Position numbers and translations under genes: made by a program. The notes beneath the pieces were generated by a model, which saw only the letters and a list, made by a program, of their open reading frames with translations, searched no databases and had not been told where the DNA came from. Positions 32,696-35,441 of a stretch of DNA of 35,441 nt are shown one piece after another. The stretch lies in contig NZ_AEJB01000684.1 of the NCBI RefSeq assembly GCF_000331005.1, forward strand, positions 1 to 35,441. Reading direction: 5' to 3'. Numbering within the stretch: position 1 is the first letter of the stretch; every line of letters begins with the position of its first letter. The stretch is from Streptomyces turgidiscabies Car8 (GTDB lineage: Bacteria > Actinomycetota > Actinomycetes > Streptomycetales > Streptomycetaceae).

Positions 32696-33838
32696 GTGGA
32701 ACACGAAGTGGCGAAGGCCCCCCGCCTGACCGAGAGCGCGAGCGCGGTGTTCGCCGTGCTGGCCGGGGCGGGCACGGCCACCCGGCCGCAGCTCGCGACT
32801 CTGGCGGGCCTGTCGAAGCCGACCGTGTCCTCCGCCGTGGCGGAGTTGGAGAACGCCCGGCTCGCCGCCCACTCCGGCATCGCCTCCGGCGGTACGGGCC
32901 GTTCCGCCGCCGTATACGGACTCGGCCCCGCGGCCGGCTCCGTACTCGCCGTCGACCTCGGCCCCGCCCTGACCAGGGTGCGTGGCTGCGCCCTGGACGG
33001 CACCCTGCTCGCCGAGGCCACCGGCTCCCGCGACGAGGCCGCCGACGTGGTGCGCGAAGCGCTGTGCGCGCTCCCCGCCGACGCGCCGCTGCGCACCATC
33101 GTGGTGGCCGTCGGTGACGTCACCGCGCGCGCCGAGGAGGGCACCGTGCGTCCGGCGACCGCCAAGGCGGGACCCGTCTTCGACGCGATGGCCGTGGCGC
33201 TGCCGCCCGGCGTGCCCGTCCACCTCGAGAACAACGTCAACTGCGCCGCGCTCGCCGAGCTGCACGAGGGCGCGGCGCGCGGCCGGCACACCTTCGGCTA
33301 TCTGCGGATCGGTGTCGGTATCGGTCTCGGCATCGTCGTGGGCGGCCAGGTGCTCGCCGGTGCCAACGGCGCGGCCGGAGAGCTCGCCCGGCTGCCCTAC
33401 CCCTGGGACGACGCCCTGGAGCCCCGCCGAGAGGCCCTGGAGGAGTACATCGGCGCCCGCTCCCTGCTGCGCCGGACCGCCGAGGTCTGGCCGGAATCCG
33501 ACGTTTCATGTCCCCGTACCGCCGAACGCCTGTTCTCGCTGGCCGGACAGGGCAGCGCCGCCGCCCGCGCGATCGTCGACCGGCACGCGGTGGACGTGGG
33601 CCGGCTGGCCGCCGCCGTGACCGCCGTACTGGACCCCGGGCTGCTCGTCCTGAGCGGCAGCACCGGCGCGTTTCCGCAGCTCCTGCCCGGTGTGCGGGCC
33701 GAACTGGAGCGGTTGAGCTGGCCCACCGAGGTGGTCAGCAGCCAGGTCGGTGATCTCGGCACCGTCGTGGGGGCCGCCCGGCTCGCCGTCGCCCGAGGAG
33801 TCCAAACCGTGACCCAGGCGGCGCGGGCGAAGGATTGA
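32696..33838 (+). CDS. ROK-family transcriptional regulator
   Basis: A 380-residue protein with a MarR-like winged helix (about 10-65, TRPQLATLAGLSKPTVSSAV) and a ROK sugar-kinase-like domain (VLAVDLGPALTRVRGCALDG, HLENNVNCAALAELHEGAAR, GVGIGLGIVVGGQVLAGANG). The usual zinc motif CxCGxxGCxE that should follow GELARLPYPW is missing, so it may be non-catalytic or bind ligand differently. GGGGGAG precedes the GTG start by 5 bases or so. It is divergent from the sugar kinase and 277 bases before a sugar-binding protein gene, suggesting it represses both sides in response to a sugar. Confidence 0.9.
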   Translation: MEHEVAKAPRLTESASAVFAVLAGAGTATRPQLATLAGLSKPTVSSAVAELENARLAAHSGIASGGTGRSAAVYGLGPAAGSVLAVDLGPALTRVRGCALDGTLLAEATGSRDEAADVVREALCALPADAPLRTIVVAVGDVTARAEEGTVRPATAKAGPVFDAMAVALPPGVPVHLENNVNCAALAELHEGAARGRHTFGYLRIGVGIGLGIVVGGQVLAGANGAAGELARLPYPWDDALEPRREALEEYIGARSLLRRTAEVWPESDVSCPRTAERLFSLAGQGSAAARAIVDRHAVDVGRLAAAVTAVLDPGLLVLSGSTGAFPQLLPGVRAELERLSWPTEVVSSQVGDLGTVVGAARLAVARGVQTVTQAARAKD

Positions 33839-33870
33839 CGGGTTCGGACTCGGTCTGCCAATGTCCGGAC

Positions 33871-33903
33871 AAGCGCTTTCTAAGTCGGCCGGGACGCCGA
33901 CTT
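33871..33903. promoter_or_regulatory. AAGCGCTT palindrome and adjacent hairpin
   Basis: AAGCGCTT (33871-33878) is the core of many LacI-family operators. It is followed by an 8-bp inverted repeat AAGTCGGC (33882-33889) and GCCGACTT (33896-33903) with a 6-base loop, which could terminate the ROK gene. Further right, GAAAGTGACTTTTC (34031-34044) is another imperfect palindrome. All lie in the 277-base gap before the binding-protein gene. Confidence 0.4.
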
Positions 33904-34115
33904 GGGGTGAGCCTCCCGCCCGTACTCGACGTACGGCAACCGCACGAGGGCGTGCCCGTGCGGTGACGGCCAGGACGGCCGGGGATCCCGCCCCGCGTGG
34001 ACGACGCGGCCGGGCGAGGCCGCGCCCCCCGAAAGTGACTTTTCCTGCAAAATGCACCCGTGCCGCCTCAGTCGGCGCCGTGCTCCGTCTCCTACGACGA
34101 AACAAGGGATCGAAG

Positions 34116-35438
34116 ATGACCACTGTGGGTGTACGGCGCTCTCGCCGACTCGGCCGTGGCGGCTTGCGCCGCGTGGCTCCCCTCGCCGCCGCTGCCACGG
34201 CAGGTGCCCTGCTGCTCTCCGCCTGTGGCGGGGGCGGCGACTCGGGCGGCAGCTCCAAGGCCCTGACGTTCTGGATCTCCACGGTTCCGGGGCAGGACGC
34301 GGGCTGGAAGAAGATGGTGGCGCAGTACAAGAAGGAGACGGGCGTCGACGTCAAGCTCGTCAACCTCCCGTACGACGGCTACACGACGAAGCTGCACAAC
34401 GCCGCGCAGGCGAACTCCCTGCCCGACGTGGCGGCCGTGCCGGCGCTGGACCCGATCTGGTCGAGCAAGCTGCTCGACCTCAGCTCCATCGCCAACAAGA
34501 AGAGCAACAACATCAACGCCAACTTCCTGGCGAAGGACTCGTCCGGGAAGGTGCTGTCCATCCCCTCGGACGTCACCGCGTCCGGCATGTTCATCAACAA
34601 GTCGCTCTTCGAGAAGGCCGGCGTCTCCTTCCCGACCTCGCCCGACAAGACCTGGACCTGGACCGACTTCATCAAGGCGGCCAACGAGGTCCGCGAGAAG
34701 ACCAAGGCCAAGTACTCCCTGACCTTCGACCAGTCGCCGTCCCGGCTTCGCGCCATGGTGTACGAGATGGGCGGCCAGTACGTCCACGCGGACGACTCCG
34801 GCAAGTTCTCGGTGGACGAGGCGACCAAGAAGGCCGTGAACACCTTCGTCGGATGGAACGACGACAAGACCATGCCGAAGTCGGTGTGGACCAGCGGCGC
34901 CGACCCGTCCGCCATGTTCCAGAGCGGTGACGTCGTCGCCTACTGGTCCGGCGTGTGGCAGGTTCCCGCCTTCGCGGAGAGCATCAAGAAGTTCGAGTGG
35001 GCGAGCGTCCCGACCCCCGCCCAGCCGGTGCAGGCCAGTGACGTCAACAGCGGCGGCATGACGGTGGGCTTCAACAACAACGGCGACGCGGCCACCGCCG
35101 CGACGAAGTTCCTGTCCTGGCTGTACGAGCCGGCCCACTACCAGGCGCTGTGCGAGGCGTCCGGGTTCCTGCCGGTCGAGAGCGGTCTGTCCCCGAAGTA
35201 CCCCTTCAAGTCGGAGGCGGCGCAGGCGGCGTTCAAGCTGTACAACGAGTCGATCCCGCTCTACGCCCCGATCTCCGGCTACTTCAGCGGCGCCCAGACC
35301 AACTGGGTGCTGAAGGGCAAGAGCCTCACCGAGGACCCGACCAAGACGGAGCTCGGCAAGGCGATCAACGGCCAGCAGTCGGCCGACAAGGCCCTGGAGA
35401 ACATCGTGGCCGGCTACAACCAGCAGGTCGGCGGCTGA
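34116..35438 (+). CDS. Sugar ABC transporter substrate-binding lipoprotein (SBP_bac_1 type)
   Basis: A 440-residue solute-binding protein. The basic signal peptide ends in the lipobox LLLSAC with lipidated Cys37, followed by a Gly/Ser linker. The mature part has the maltose-binding-protein-like fold (ALTFWISTVPGQDAGWKKMV, LPDVAAVPALDPIW, AYWSGVWQVPAF). AAGGGA lies 6 bases before ATG 34116. The stop is 3 bases from the window edge, so its permease genes probably follow outside. Next to a ROK regulator and an N-acetylglucosamine-type kinase, uptake of an amino sugar or other oligosaccharide is plausible. It has more AAG and AAC codons than its neighbours because the protein is Lys/Asn-rich. Confidence 0.93.
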   Translation: MTTVGVRRSRRLGRGGLRRVAPLAAAATAGALLLSACGGGGDSGGSSKALTFWISTVPGQDAGWKKMVAQYKKETGVDVKLVNLPYDGYTTKLHNAAQANSLPDVAAVPALDPIWSSKLLDLSSIANKKSNNINANFLAKDSSGKVLSIPSDVTASGMFINKSLFEKAGVSFPTSPDKTWTWTDFIKAANEVREKTKAKYSLTFDQSPSRLRAMVYEMGGQYVHADDSGKFSVDEATKKAVNTFVGWNDDKTMPKSVWTSGADPSAMFQSGDVVAYWSGVWQVPAFAESIKKFEWASVPTPAQPVQASDVNSGGMTVGFNNNGDAATAATKFLSWLYEPAHYQALCEASGFLPVESGLSPKYPFKSEAAQAAFKLYNESIPLYAPISGYFSGAQTNWVLKGKSLTEDPTKTELGKAINGQQSADKALENIVAGYNQQVGG

Positions 35439-35441
35439 CCG

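Overview
The window is high-GC actinobacterial DNA, most likely from Streptomyces. Codons end almost always in G or C, GTG and TTG starts are common, stop/start overlaps (GTGA, ATGA) are frequent, and two copies of a GC-rich intergenic repeat resembling one common in Streptomyces are present. I see no rRNA, tRNA, CRISPR array, transposase or integrase.

Left edge (1-4.5 kb): the tail of a truncated forward ORF, a large secreted alpha/beta-hydrolase with C-terminal Calx-beta-like repeats (reverse), an orphan DUF35/OB-fold zinc-ribbon protein and a TetR regulator. Three copies of a 13-bp near-palindrome (GGCACT-C-AGTGCC type) lie in front of the DUF35 gene and the TetR gene and look like that TetR's operator.

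Catabolic core (4.5-17.8 kb): leftward, a glutamine-synthetase-like gamma-glutamyl ligase and a cytochrome P450. Rightward from the same divergent promoter region: a [3Fe-4S] ferredoxin, a ferredoxin reductase, an acetoacetate-decarboxylase-family enzyme, an aldehyde dehydrogenase, a class III extradiol dioxygenase of the homoprotocatechuate type, a fumarylacetoacetate-hydrolase-family enzyme and a second TetR regulator. Then come an APC permease, a PuuC-type gamma-glutamyl-aminoaldehyde dehydrogenase and a PuuD-type gamma-glutamyl hydrolase. Together they read as uptake of an amine, protection or activation by gamma-glutamylation, oxidation by a complete three-component P450 system, removal of the glutamyl group, and ring opening by meta cleavage. 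The substrate is not shown by the sequence; an aromatic amine such as an arylethylamine is my inference.

Transport and regulation (18-24.9 kb): a leftward operon of a substrate-binding lipoprotein, a double ATPase and a permease of the ribose type, ending in an amidohydrolase, with a divergent GAF-LuxR regulator. A 14-bp motif (GTTTGAGGCCAAAC and variants) sits at the presumed transcription starts of the ligase, ferredoxin, permease and LuxR genes. It ties the transport block to the catabolic core as one candidate regulon, most simply controlled by the second TetR.

Right part (25-35.4 kb): more ordinary Streptomyces genes. These are a membrane-anchored peptidoglycan-binding protein, a small unknown protein, an RpiR/SIS regulator, a GT39-like membrane glycosyltransferase, a Tat-exported PAP2 acid phosphatase fused to an autotransporter-type repeat, a BadF-type (N-acetylglucosamine-like) kinase, a divergent ROK regulator with a clear 24-bp inverted repeat between them, and a sugar-binding lipoprotein of an ABC importer whose permeases probably lie beyond the right edge.
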